From Saccharopolyspora sp. SCSIO 74807 (GTDB lineage: Bacteria; Actinomycetota; Actinomycetes; Mycobacteriales; Pseudonocardiaceae): 64,000 bases of DNA. The stretch is from the NCBI RefSeq assembly GCF_037023755.1, contig NZ_CP146100.1:2110501-2174500 (forward strand), read 5' to 3'. Below are positions 51,961-60,396 of this stretch, piece after piece. Position 1 is the first letter of the stretch; the number at the start of each line of letters is the position of its first letter. Below the pieces are notes generated by a model. It was not told the DNA's origin. It made no database searches and saw only the letters and a list, made by a program, of their open reading frames with translations. Made by a program: the position numbers and the translations under genes.

Positions 51961-52769
51961 CCGCCTCGGAATCACCGGTGCTGGGTGTCGGGATCGGCTG
52001 GCGGGCCGAAATCGATCTCACCGTGGAACGGCTGCGGACCGATTTCGTCGAGTTCATTGCCGAGGACGTCGACCCGCGCCGCATCCCGGAGTCGCTGCGC
52101 CTGCTGCTGCAACGGGGAACGCCCGCCTTGCCGCACGCCGTGTCGCTGTCGCTGGCCGGAGCGGAACCGCTGCGGACCGAGCGGGTGCGGCACCTGGCGC
52201 GAGTGGCCGCGGCGGTCGACGCGCCGCTGGTCAGCGACCACGTCGCATTCACCCGCGCCGGCGAGTGGGAAGCCGGGCACATCCTCCCGCCACCGCGCAC
52301 CCGCGAATCGCTGGACGTGCTGGTCGACAACGTGCGGCGCGCCCAGGACGAGCTCCCGGTCCCGCTGGCCCTGGAGCACGTGGCCGCGCTGGTGGAATGG
52401 CCGGGTGCCGAGTTCGGCGAAGCGGAGTTCCTCGCCAGGCTCGTCGAGCGCACCGGCTGCCTGCTGATCGTGGACGTCGCCAACCTCTACGCCAACGCGC
52501 ACAACCTCGGCACCGACCCCGCTGCGTTCCTGGACACCGTGCCGCTGGAACGAGTCGCTTACGTGCACGTCGGTGGCGGTGTCTGGCGCGACGGCACCTA
52601 CCACGACACGCACGCTCACCCGGTGTTGCCGGAAGTGCTGGAACTGCTCTGCGAGCTGGGTGCGCGCACCCGGCCGCGCGGGGTGCTGCTGGAACGGGAC
52701 GACCGGTTCCCCGATGACGACGAGCTGGCCGCCGAGCTCGCCGCGATTCGCCGGGCGGTGGCGCGGTGA
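51957..52769 (+). CDS. DUF692 / multinuclear non-heme iron oxidase (MNIO, MbnB-like)
   Basis: 270 residues, TIM-barrel family. Candidate iron ligands are H60, D94/H95, E140, D173/N176, H182, H204, D217/H219 and E246 (LEHVA, VDVANLYANAHNLG, YVHVGGG, HDTHAHP, LLERDDRFP). Relatives such as MbnB convert cysteine to oxazolone-thioamide or related groups. Start ATGA/TTGA-type overlap with the Gly/Cys protein (TTG at 51957) and a partner gene starting four bases before its stop form one translation unit. Confidence 0.9.
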   Translation: MTASESPVLGVGIGWRAEIDLTVERLRTDFVEFIAEDVDPRRIPESLRLLLQRGTPALPHAVSLSLAGAEPLRTERVRHLARVAAAVDAPLVSDHVAFTRAGEWEAGHILPPPRTRESLDVLVDNVRRAQDELPVPLALEHVAALVEWPGAEFGEAEFLARLVERTGCLLIVDVANLYANAHNLGTDPAAFLDTVPLERVAYVHVGGGVWRDGTYHDTHAHPVLPEVLELLCELGARTRPRGVLLERDDRFPDDDELAAELAAIRRAVAR

Positions 52770-53089
52770 GCCGGGAGCGGCTGGCGGCCCAGCAAGCGGA
52801 ACTGCTGGGCGCGTTGCTCGGTCAGCGCCAGGACCCGCCGGGGTTCGACCGCGCGCAGTTGCGGGTTCAGCAGCAGGCGTTCCTGGACAAGCGGCGGCGA
52901 GTCGTCGCGCGGCTGCGTCCGGACTTGCCGGAACTGCTCGGCGACCGGTTCCGGTCGTTGTTCGAGCGCTACGCCGCGGAGCAGCCGCGCGCGGCCGGTT
53001 CCAAAGCTCGCGCGGATGCCGCGGAATTCGCCGGTTGGCTTTCCCGGCGCGGGGAGCTGCGCCGCCGGAGGTGGCTGCCGCGCCGCTGA
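52766..53089 (+). CDS. MNIO partner protein (MbnC/DUF2063-like role)
   Basis: 107 residues, all-helical, Arg-rich (LRVQQQAFLDKRRRVVARLR ... LLGDRFRSLFERYAAEQP). Its GTG start overlaps the MNIO stop. The YrxR/PELLG pattern is like the N-terminal part of DUF2063-type partner proteins that present substrates to MNIO enzymes. Shorter than the usual 200-250 residue partner. Confidence 0.7.
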   Translation: MSRERLAAQQAELLGALLGQRQDPPGFDRAQLRVQQQAFLDKRRRVVARLRPDLPELLGDRFRSLFERYAAEQPRAAGSKARADAAEFAGWLSRRGELRRRRWLPRR

Positions 53090-53110
53090 CCGCGGTCTTC
53101 GTGCGGCCGC

Positions 53111-53146
53111 GGCGGCGTGCGCGCGTGGCTGCGCGCGCACGCCGCC
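53111..53146. terminator. Terminator between MNIO operon and the leftward membrane gene
   Basis: Perfect 15-bp arms GGCGGCGTGCGCGCG (53111-53125) and its complement (53132-53146), between two converging genes. Confidence 0.75.
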
Positions 53147-53156
53147 GGGAAGCGGT

Positions 53157-53627
53157 TCACCTGCGCCGGAGCGCTCTGGCGATCAGTCGGCCGATGACCA
53201 GGTAGACCAGCGCCGCCACCCCGTAGTTGAGCACGACGCCCAGCAGCGCGTCGTTCGGCGTGAACACGTCGCCCAAGCCCAGCACCAGCGTCTTGGCCAG
53301 GGTGTAGACGGCGGAGACGAATTGGTTTCCCTGGTTCGCGTCGAAAACGACGAACAGGATGTGCAGCACGAAAGCCAGCACGATCACGCTGGTGAGGACG
53401 TCGACGATGTTGGCGAGCGTATTGGCGCCGGAGTCGCCGCGGTCGCCGCGCCCGTCCCTGGAGCGGCCTTCCGGTGGCCGGTCGTAATAGCCGTCCGGCG
53501 GCGCACCGTGATCGTACTGGTGCGGCGGGTAAGGATTCTGGTCGTACCCGTAATGCGGTCCGCGCCCGGGCGGGGGCGGATTTCCGTACTGCGGGTACTG
53601 ATTAGGGCCGCGCTGGGGATGGTTCAT
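53157..53627 (-). CDS. Membrane protein with Tyr/Pro-rich N-terminus
   Basis: 156 residues from ATG 53627. Residues 1-45 are rich in Asn, Gln, Pro, Tyr and Gly (GPNQYPQYGNPPPPGRGPHY), probably disordered and condensate-prone; three membrane helices follow (about 70-92, 100-120, 128-148) and a basic tail. No family recognised. Faces the LCP gene. Confidence 0.65.
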   Translation of the reverse strand: MNHPQRGPNQYPQYGNPPPPGRGPHYGYDQNPYPPHQYDHGAPPDGYYDRPPEGRSRDGRGDRGDSGANTLANIVDVLTSVIVLAFVLHILFVVFDANQGNQFVSAVYTLAKTLVLGLGDVFTPNDALLGVVLNYGVAALVYLVIGRLIARALRRR

Positions 53628-53947
53628 GGGCGGCGATTGTGCGGACCGCTGACAGGCGGCAACAACCCCGCGCCGGTCGCGCGCGAAGTGGGCGGGACGG
53701 CGCAGTAACGCGCGACGAACGCGAAAATCGTTCGGCATCCCCGCCTGTGCCAGCGGAAACGATTGTTGAAATCCGCAACAGATTAGTCGATGAATGCAAC
53801 GAGTTATTCCTGCGTGATGGCCGCGTTTGCGCATCGTTGCTTTTCCGTGTGGTTTTCGTCCTAACTCGGCACGCGCATTTTGGCCATGCTTGCGCGCCGC
53901 ACGGCACAGGACAACGGTGCGCCGCTGGGCGCGAATTCGAGGGCGGA
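53628..53947. other. 320-bp divergent promoter region
   Basis: Lies between the leftward membrane gene and the LCP gene and is less GC-rich around 53700-53880. An inverted repeat TGTTG (53764-53768) / CAACA (53776-53780) could be an operator; no firm -10/-35 found. Confidence 0.45.
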
Positions 53948-54967
53948 ATGACTTACACAGCGCGACAGCCGAATGACGCACCGCCGCGGCGAACTCGCCG
54001 GAAACGGCGTACCGGACGAAACGTCCTGATCGTCCTCGTCGTGCTGCTGCTGGCCCTGGCCGGCTTCGGCCTGTACGTGGACATGTCGTTGAAGCGGGAG
54101 GACGCGTTGCCCGCGGGCGGCGAACGGCCCGCTGCCGGTCCCGGCACGAACTGGCTGCTGGTGGGTTCGGACAGCCGCGAAGGGCTCGACGCCGAGCGGC
54201 AGGCCGAACTGGGCACCGGCGATGCGGCCGGTAGGCGCACCGACACGATGATGCTGGTGCACATCCCGGAAAGCGGCGGGGAGCCGACGATGGTGAGCCT
54301 GCCGCGCGACTCCTACGTGCGGATTCCGGGCAAGGGCAAGGACAAGCTCAACGCAGCCTTCGCCTACGGCGGGCCGGAGCTGCTCAGCCGGACCGTCGAG
54401 GGCGCCACCGGAGTGCGCATCGATCACTACGCGGAGATCGGCCTCGGCGGCTTCGCCGACATCACCGACGCCGTCGGCGGCGTCGACCTGTGCGTCAAGG
54501 AGCGGATGACCGACCCGAAGGCGAGCTTGGACCTGCAGCCCGGTTGCCAGACCGTGAACGGCCCGCAGGCGCTGGGCTACGTGCGCAGCCGTGCGTCCTC
54601 CCGCGGCGACCTCGACCGCGTCGAGCACCAGCGGGAATTCCTCGCCGCGCTGACCGAGCGGGCGTCGAGTCCGCAGGTGCTGCTCAACCCGTTCCGGTTG
54701 TTCCCGCTGATCACCGACACCTCCGGGGCGTTCCTGGTCGGTCGCGACGAGCACGTGTGGCATCTGGGCGCCCTGGCGTTCGCGATGAACGGGATCGCCT
54801 CCGGCAAGGGCATCACGACCACGGTGCCGATGAGCGGTTTCGGCGAGAGCAGCGACGGCGCGTCGGTGATCAAGTGGGATGCGGAGAAGGCCGCCCAGCT
54901 GTTCGGCGCGCTGGCGAAGGACGAGCCGGTGCCCGCGGGCGCGGCGGGCGCCGGGTTCGGCGGCTGA
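53948..54967 (+). CDS. LytR-CpsA-Psr (LCP) family cell-wall ligase
   Basis: 339 residues from ATG 53948. A basic cytoplasmic N-terminus and one helix (about 24-48), then the extracellular LCP domain: NWLLVGSDSREGL, RTDTMMLVHI, MVSLPRDSYVRIPG, DKLNAAFAYGGPELL and VGGVDLCV. LCP proteins transfer teichoic-acid or arabinogalactan-type polymers from lipid carrier to peptidoglycan. Conserved Arg/Asp for pyrophosphate binding are present. Stand-alone. Confidence 0.92.
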   Translation: MTYTARQPNDAPPRRTRRKRRTGRNVLIVLVVLLLALAGFGLYVDMSLKREDALPAGGERPAAGPGTNWLLVGSDSREGLDAERQAELGTGDAAGRRTDTMMLVHIPESGGEPTMVSLPRDSYVRIPGKGKDKLNAAFAYGGPELLSRTVEGATGVRIDHYAEIGLGGFADITDAVGGVDLCVKERMTDPKASLDLQPGCQTVNGPQALGYVRSRASSRGDLDRVEHQREFLAALTERASSPQVLLNPFRLFPLITDTSGAFLVGRDEHVWHLGALAFAMNGIASGKGITTTVPMSGFGESSDGASVIKWDAEKAAQLFGALAKDEPVPAGAAGAGFGG

Positions 54968-54973
54968 ACCCGC

Positions 54974-55005
54974 GGCCGGGCCCGCGTCGTCGCGCGGGCC
55001 CGGCC
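54974..55005. terminator. Bidirectional terminator between LCP and TetR genes
   Basis: Perfect 13-bp arms GGCCGGGCCCGCG (54974-54986) and CGCGGGCCCGGCC (54993-55005) between converging genes. Confidence 0.75.
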
Positions 55006-55611
55006 TCAGTCGTCGCGCGCACCGGTGTCGAGCACCGCGACCGCCGCGTTCGTGACCAGCTCGCGGTCCTGCTCGGAAAGGCGCGGACCGACGTCGGCCT
55101 CCGGCGGTCGGTTCAGCGCCAGCGAGTCGATGTCGCCGGTGGAGATGATCGCGCCGCGCACCGTGCCGATCGCGCACCGGGCCAGCAGCAGGTCGGCCGG
55201 GTCGTCGGAGGCTGCCAAGGCGTTCTCCAGCGCCCGGACGTCGGCGAACATGTCGTCCTTGGCCAGCAGCACACTGCGTGCCGAAGCGTCGTAGAGGGTG
55301 CCGCGGATGATGTGCCGGTGGTCGTCGAAGAGGTCGACGACCCGGCGCAGCAGCCGCCGCGAGGATTCGCTGCCGTCCTCGGCCGCCCGCACGCACGCGC
55401 CGAGCTCGTCGACGACCGGCGCGACGAGCTCGCGCAGCAGGTCCTCCTTGGCCGGGAAGTGGTAGTACAGCGCGGCTTTCGTCATCTCCAGGCGCTCGGC
55501 GATGTCCCGGATCGACGTGCCCGCGTAGCTGCGCTCGGTGAACAGCTCGCGGGCCGCTTGCAGCACCCGCGCCCGGGTGCGGGCCGCGGAGCTACCGGTC
55601 GTTCGTGCCAT
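55006..55611 (-). CDS. TetR family transcriptional regulator
   Basis: 201 residues; N-terminal HTH (ARVLQAARELFTERSYAGTS, then ALYYHFPAKEDLLREL) at about 12-60. It is divergent from the methyltransferase gene, with 98 bp between starts that contain a partly palindromic ACCGACCGTCCGAT typical of TetR operators at 55674-55687. Probably represses itself and the methyltransferase; the ligand is unknown. Confidence 0.9.
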   Translation of the reverse strand: MARTTGSSAARTRARVLQAARELFTERSYAGTSIRDIAERLEMTKAALYYHFPAKEDLLRELVAPVVDELGACVRAAEDGSESSRRLLRRVVDLFDDHRHIIRGTLYDASARSVLLAKDDMFADVRALENALAASDDPADLLLARCAIGTVRGAIISTGDIDSLALNRPPEADVGPRLSEQDRELVTNAAVAVLDTGARDD

Positions 55612-55709
55612 TTCGGACCTCCTCGAGGGGCAGAGGCTAGCGGACAGGGTCAGCTTGACGGCCGGAGTAATCTACCGACCGTCCGATTAATACAGCCAGG
55701 GAGCGATGC

Positions 55710-56426
55710 ATGACCAATCGGTCCGGAGCCGGAATCGACATCGGAAGCGTCGACTTCGAGTCCTTCTACCGAGGTGAAGGCGGGTTCGCCGACATCGAGT
55801 TCGACCGCGCGCCGTGGGACATCGGCGAGCCCCAGCCGGTGCTCGTGCAGCTGGAGCGGGACGGCGGCATCACCGGCCGCGTGCTCGACGCCGGATGCGG
55901 GCCCGGCGACAACGCGATCTTCCTCGCCGAGCGCGGCTATTCCGTGACCGGTGTGGACGGATCGGCGACGGCGCTCGGAACGGCGCGTGAACGCGCGGCC
56001 GCCCGCGGGGTCCGGGCCGACTTCCAGGTCGCCGACGCGACCACCATGGAAGGGGTTCCGCAGGAGTTCGACACCGTCCTGGACAGCGCCCTCTACCACT
56101 GCCTGCCCGCGGAGTCGCGCGCCGCGTACGGCGCAGCGCTGCACCGGGTCACCAAACCCGGCGCCAAGCTGCACGTGCTCTGCTTCGCCGACGTCGAAGA
56201 CGCACCGGCGCCCGCGACGGTCAGCCAGGACGACCTGCGCACGAACCTCGGCGAGCACTGGCGGATCAACGCGATCGAGCAGGTCCGCTACTCCGGGGCG
56301 TTCGACCCGGAAACCGCGGCGCGCCATTTCGAGCAATTCATGCCCTTCGACGCCGGTGCGGCGATCACCGACGACAACGGCCGGTTCACCTTCCCGATGT
56401 GGCACTTGCAGGCCGAACGGGCCTGA
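55710..56426 (+). CDS. Class I SAM-dependent methyltransferase
   Basis: 238 residues. SAM motif VLDAGCGPGDNAIFLAE, acidic GVDGSATAL and DSALYHCLP are clear. The WDIGEPQPVL lead-in is typical of small-molecule or thiopurine-like methyltransferases. Likely regulated by the divergent TetR gene; substrate unknown. Confidence 0.88.
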   Translation: MTNRSGAGIDIGSVDFESFYRGEGGFADIEFDRAPWDIGEPQPVLVQLERDGGITGRVLDAGCGPGDNAIFLAERGYSVTGVDGSATALGTARERAAARGVRADFQVADATTMEGVPQEFDTVLDSALYHCLPAESRAAYGAALHRVTKPGAKLHVLCFADVEDAPAPATVSQDDLRTNLGEHWRINAIEQVRYSGAFDPETAARHFEQFMPFDAGAAITDDNGRFTFPMWHLQAERA

Positions 56427-56459
56427 CTTCCGGCGAGAAGCGGCGCACCGCGCCGGCCC

Positions 56460-56496
56460 GGCCGGGCATCCGCGATTCCGCGGGTGCCCGGCCGTT
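56460..56496 (+). terminator. Terminator of the methyltransferase gene
   Basis: Perfect 15-bp arms GGCCGGGCATCCGCG? no: left arm 56460-56474 and right arm 56479-56493 pair around a 4-nt loop with one G:T-type mismatch, followed by GTTT. Confidence 0.65.
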
Positions 56497-56610
56497 TCGC
56501 GTGCGACCCCGCGCACGAATGGGCTCAGCGGGTGAAAACCGCACGGAAGCGGCTTCCCTGATCGTCGACGTCACCACAATTGCGCGACATCGACTGCCAC
56601 GGGGGTCCGA

Positions 56611-58290
56611 TTGAACAACGGGACAACGCCGTCGGCCGCGGTCACCGCGGACGACGCAGCCGGGCTGGCGCGGCAGCGGGAGCGGAACACGCAGCGGCTG
56701 GCCACGGCCACGGGACATGTCCCCAAGCTTTCGGACGCGGTGATCGGTGCCTACCTGCGCAGTCCCCAGCAGGCGCTGCCGCCCGAACCGGGAGTGGACG
56801 CGGCCGCGGTGCTGGGCCATTCACTGGCCGCCCGGTACCGGCGCGGCCTCCGCGACCTGGTGCTGCTGGTGTTCAGCCTGGTCATGGGCGTGGCGCTGTA
56901 CTACGCGGATGCGGGGCTCGTGTGGTTCTGGCTCGGTTTCATCGCCGTTTGGCTGCTCGTGCGGCTGCTGGCGCGGGTTTTCCGGCGCAGGCGCGTGCCG
57001 GAGCGGTTACGCGCCGGGGTGGCGCATGTGATCGTCGCGTTCCTGCTGTGGTCACTGCTGGCGTCGGACTTGGAAGACCCGCTGGACGACGCGTTCGAGA
57101 TCGACGACTCGCTGTACGCGCTGCCCGATTCGGCGCTGTCGTCGTTGCTCGTGATCGGGTGGCTGGCGGGCTTGTTCGCCGTGCTGGTGAGTGATCAGCT
57201 GCTCATCTCGGGCGGCACCGACTCGCCGGTCGCGCGGCTGGGCAAAGCCGTGCGAACGGTGGGGACGCGGCGTCACGGCCGCCTGCTGGGTGAGATGTCC
57301 GCCCGCCCGGATTCCGGGAACGTCCTGGTGCAATCCGGGTGGAGCGCCTTCCCGGGACACGGTGACCGGCTGAACCAGTGGTCGATGGTGATCCCGCTGC
57401 ACAAGGAGGGCCTGCCGGAAGGCGAAGCCGGTGGTGCCGACGTGCGGCCGCTCGACCTGTACCGCGCGGTCGCCGCGGAACTGCGCCAGATGCACACGTC
57501 CGACCTGCTGGTTCCGGGTTCGCGGCTGCGCGGGCTCACCGTCGACCCGGTGGTCGCGGTGCACGCGGGAACGATGTCGGCCCACGCCGAGAGCCCGCTC
57601 GGCCGGACGCTGCTGCCCGACCGGGGCGGGCGCCCGGTGCCCGCGGTTGCTCCGGAGCTGGTCGAGCAGATCGCCGACCGCGGGCCGGAGTGGGCGCGGC
57701 ACTTCCAGCGCAGCTCGGTCGCCGGGTGGGAATCGGACGTCGTGGTGTCCACCTTCTTCCACGTCGGCTGCGACGACCGGACGCTCTACCTGGAGTGGAG
57801 CGCCTACTGCCTGCTGCCGATCGACAGCAGGCACAGCGGTCCGGCCGCTTCCGGCGGCTCGGTGCGCGCGGCGGCGCTGGAGCTGCTGCGGTTCCCGTCG
57901 AGCCTGCCCTCCCGGGTGCGCACCGCGGCCGGTGGGCTGCGCCGGATGGTGCTGCCGGAGCACGGCGCCTCGCGGGAAGCCGACTACGGCAGCGTGCAGA
58001 GCATCCGCGAGGTGGTCGCAGCCACCGAATTCGGCAACGAGTTCCAGGAGTTGGACGGCCTGCGCTACGTCAAGCTGATCGAACGGAGAACGCTGTCGGC
58101 GGTGCACCGCCACCTGCACGACAACGGTTTCTCCACCGACGAGTTCGAAGCGCGGCGCAACGCGGTCATCAACACCACGGTCATCAACGGCGGCACCTTC
58201 ACCGGCGCGAACACCTTCGGCGCGAACTCGGCGGCCCGGGTCGAGACCGCGAACGCCGCACAACCCGCCGAGCCGCAGGAGGAGTCATGA
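56611..58290 (+). CDS. Large membrane protein with C-terminal GGTFTGANTFG motif
   Basis: 559 residues from a TTG at 56611 with GGGGG upstream. Helices near 85-105, 108-125, 135-150 and 180-200 form a membrane core; residues 210-500 are soluble (SGWSAFPGHGDRLNQWSMVI). The tail VINTTVINGGTFTGANTFG is beta-solenoid-like and closely matches a segment of the next protein. No family recognised; start overlaps nothing, stop overlaps the next ATG (ATGA). Confidence 0.7.
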   Translation: MNNGTTPSAAVTADDAAGLARQRERNTQRLATATGHVPKLSDAVIGAYLRSPQQALPPEPGVDAAAVLGHSLAARYRRGLRDLVLLVFSLVMGVALYYADAGLVWFWLGFIAVWLLVRLLARVFRRRRVPERLRAGVAHVIVAFLLWSLLASDLEDPLDDAFEIDDSLYALPDSALSSLLVIGWLAGLFAVLVSDQLLISGGTDSPVARLGKAVRTVGTRRHGRLLGEMSARPDSGNVLVQSGWSAFPGHGDRLNQWSMVIPLHKEGLPEGEAGGADVRPLDLYRAVAAELRQMHTSDLLVPGSRLRGLTVDPVVAVHAGTMSAHAESPLGRTLLPDRGGRPVPAVAPELVEQIADRGPEWARHFQRSSVAGWESDVVVSTFFHVGCDDRTLYLEWSAYCLLPIDSRHSGPAASGGSVRAAALELLRFPSSLPSRVRTAAGGLRRMVLPEHGASREADYGSVQSIREVVAATEFGNEFQELDGLRYVKLIERRTLSAVHRHLHDNGFSTDEFEARRNAVINTTVINGGTFTGANTFGANSAARVETANAAQPAEPQEES

Positions 58291-58664
58291 GCCCTGCGGC
58301 GCGACCTCCTGCCGAGGAACCGAAGAACACGACGATCGTGCAAGGCGGGAACTTCACGGGCGCGAACACCATCGGAGATCACAACGAGGTGCACGTCGGT
58401 TCGGTCGTGTACAACGCCGCAGCCGGTGAGCTCGACTCGCTGCGCGCGAAGGTCGGCGAACTGGGCGCGGAACTGACCGGGTCGGCGCGCGAGGAGTTCC
58501 GGGAAGCGCGGCGGCACCTCGAGGTGCTGCAAGAGGAACTCGCCGACGACGAACCGCGGCCGCATCGGCTGAAGTCCCGCTGGGAGCAGCTGGAACCGCT
58601 GGTGCGCAGCCGCGCGGAGCTGCCGTCGGTGGCCACCATCGACAACATGGTCCGGATGCTCTGA
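58287..58664 (+). CDS. Small protein sharing the GGxFTGANTxG motif
   Basis: 125 residues. Residues about 12-40 (EPKNTTIVQGGNFTGANTIG, then DHNEVHVGS) repeat the motif at the end of the upstream protein; the rest is helical (LRAKVGELGAELTGSAREEF). ATGA-coupled to that gene, so the two products are probably subunits that meet through this beta element. Comparable Asn/Gly motifs link effector and sensor proteins in some actinobacterial conflict systems. Confidence 0.65.
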   Translation: MSPAARPPAEEPKNTTIVQGGNFTGANTIGDHNEVHVGSVVYNAAAGELDSLRAKVGELGAELTGSAREEFREARRHLEVLQEELADDEPRPHRLKSRWEQLEPLVRSRAELPSVATIDNMVRML

Positions 58665-58767
58665 GCGCCGCGGGCACTGATGCGCCCCGAGATCGCAGCC
58701 GGGCGCCGGGATCATCGATGAGCCCCGGGAACTCCGACGCCCCCCCCGGGAGCACCGATTAGCCCGC

Positions 58768-59031
58768 ATGATCAGTAATCGGCTGAGTACCATGCCGCGA
58801 GTGGCACGAGAGTACGACGCCCAGCTGCTCGAATCGGTGGCCGTCCGGCGCGGACGGTTGCGGGAGTCGTTGCTGTGGGGGCGTGCGCGCCGCCAGCGGG
58901 CGACCGTCGACAACCTGAAGCGCTTCGCGATCAGCCTCATCGTGGCCGCGGTGGCCTGCGCGGGCTGCGTCGGCTTCTCGTTCCTGGAGAACGCGCTGAC
59001 GCAGCAGAAGCAGAGCCAGGTGGTGCGATGA
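58768..59031 (+). CDS. Small single-helix protein at the start of the type VII locus
   Basis: 87 residues from ATG 58768 (an ATG at 58792, MPRVAREYDAQLLES, is an equal candidate). A basic N-terminal half and one helix (about 52-72). Its stop overlaps the eccD start (ATGA), so it belongs to the secretion operon; role unknown. Confidence 0.65.
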   Translation: MISNRLSTMPRVAREYDAQLLESVAVRRGRLRESLLWGRARRQRATVDNLKRFAISLIVAAVACAGCVGFSFLENALTQQKQSQVVR

Positions 59032-60341
59032 ACCCCGCAGCGGCCACGGGCACGCTCACCCGCGTCACCCTCGCCGCGCCCTGGCGGCGGGTGGACCTGG
59101 TCATCCCGTCCGAGACGGCGCTGGGCGAGCTGTTGCCGGAGATCGTGCGGCTGCTCGGTTACCGCACCGTCGAGTCGCCGCAGTCGTACCGGCTTTCGCT
59201 GTTCGACGGCACGGTCGTGGAACTCGACCAGAGCCCGCGCTCGGCGGACATCGCCGATGGTGCGCTGCTGCGCGTGGACCGGATCAGCGATGCGCCGATG
59301 CCCGCGGTCGTGCACGACGTGACCGACGAAGTCGCCGACGACCTGGAACGGCGGCCGGGCCGCTGGGGCGACGCGGCTCGGCGCTGGGTGGCTACCGGCG
59401 TCATCGCCGCGGCCGGGGCGTGGGCGGTGGCGATGGCGCTGCCGGTCGTGCCGCCCGTTGCCGCGCTCGCGGCCGGGTTGGTCGTGCTGATCGCGGGTAG
59501 TGCGCTCGGGATCGGCGGGGTGCGCGCGGCCGGGACGGCCGTGCTGCTGGCGGGCGCTGCGGTCGCGGCCACCGCGGTGCCGCAGTGGTCGCCGGAATGG
59601 CCGCAGCGCTTGGTCGCGTGGATCGCGTTGGCCGGCCTGACCGTGCTGGGCGCCAGTGCGGCGAACCGGCGGCCGCGTTCCGGGCTGACCGGGGCGGGAG
59701 CGCTGTTCGGGCTGCTGGCGTTGTGGGTCGTTCCGCCCGTGCTCGGGTTTCCGCTGCTGTGGACGGCGACGGTGCTGGCGTTGGCCAGCACCGTCCTGTT
59801 GGGACTGCTGCCGCGGATCGCATTGGTGACCTCCGGGCTGACCAGGCTCGATGATCAGCAGCTCGGTGAGCGGCCCGCGAGCCGGGGGTCCGTCCGGGCC
59901 GCGGTGGACTCGGCGCACCGCGGACTGGCGCTGGCCGTGCTGTGCACTGCCGCCTCGGCCGCGGTGGCGGGCTGGGTGCTCGCGCACGGCGCCAATGCTT
60001 GGGCCCTTGCATTGGCCTGCCTGCTGGGGGTGAGCACTTTCCTGCGCACCCGCGCCTGTCCGCTGGTCGTGGAAGTCGCGGCGCTGACCGCGGCGACGCT
60101 GGTAGTGGTGGCCGGGCTGGTGAGCCGATGGGCCGAGGCGCTGCCCGCCCAGTGGTGGGGTGCCGCGCTGGTCGCCCTGCTGGTGCTCGCGGCCGGATTC
60201 GTGGCGTTGACCTACCGGCCGCCCGCGCACGTGCAGGCGCGTGCCCGGCAGATCGCCGACCGCGTCGAAGGGATCGCGGTGATCGCGATGGTGCCGGTCG
60301 CGGTCGGCGTGTTCGGGCTCTACTCGCAGTTGCTGAACTAG
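59028..60341 (+). CDS. eccD: Type VII secretion integral membrane protein EccD
   Basis: 437 residues. An N-terminal ubiquitin-like (YukD) domain (about 10-88, LTRVTLAAPWRRVDLVIPSE) and about 11 membrane helices are the EccD layout; EccD forms the membrane vestibule of the ESX translocon. Shorter than mycobacterial EccD (about 500). Followed by a MinD-like ATPase gene and eccC. Confidence 0.88.
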   Translation: MNPAAATGTLTRVTLAAPWRRVDLVIPSETALGELLPEIVRLLGYRTVESPQSYRLSLFDGTVVELDQSPRSADIADGALLRVDRISDAPMPAVVHDVTDEVADDLERRPGRWGDAARRWVATGVIAAAGAWAVAMALPVVPPVAALAAGLVVLIAGSALGIGGVRAAGTAVLLAGAAVAATAVPQWSPEWPQRLVAWIALAGLTVLGASAANRRPRSGLTGAGALFGLLALWVVPPVLGFPLLWTATVLALASTVLLGLLPRIALVTSGLTRLDDQQLGERPASRGSVRAAVDSAHRGLALAVLCTAASAAVAGWVLAHGANAWALALACLLGVSTFLRTRACPLVVEVAALTAATLVVVAGLVSRWAEALPAQWWGAALVALLVLAAGFVALTYRPPAHVQARARQIADRVEGIAVIAMVPVAVGVFGLYSQLLN

Positions 60342-60396
60342 TTCCGCGGCCTCGCCGGCTCCCCCGCACACCCGCAACCAGGAAAGGCGCTCGAAA

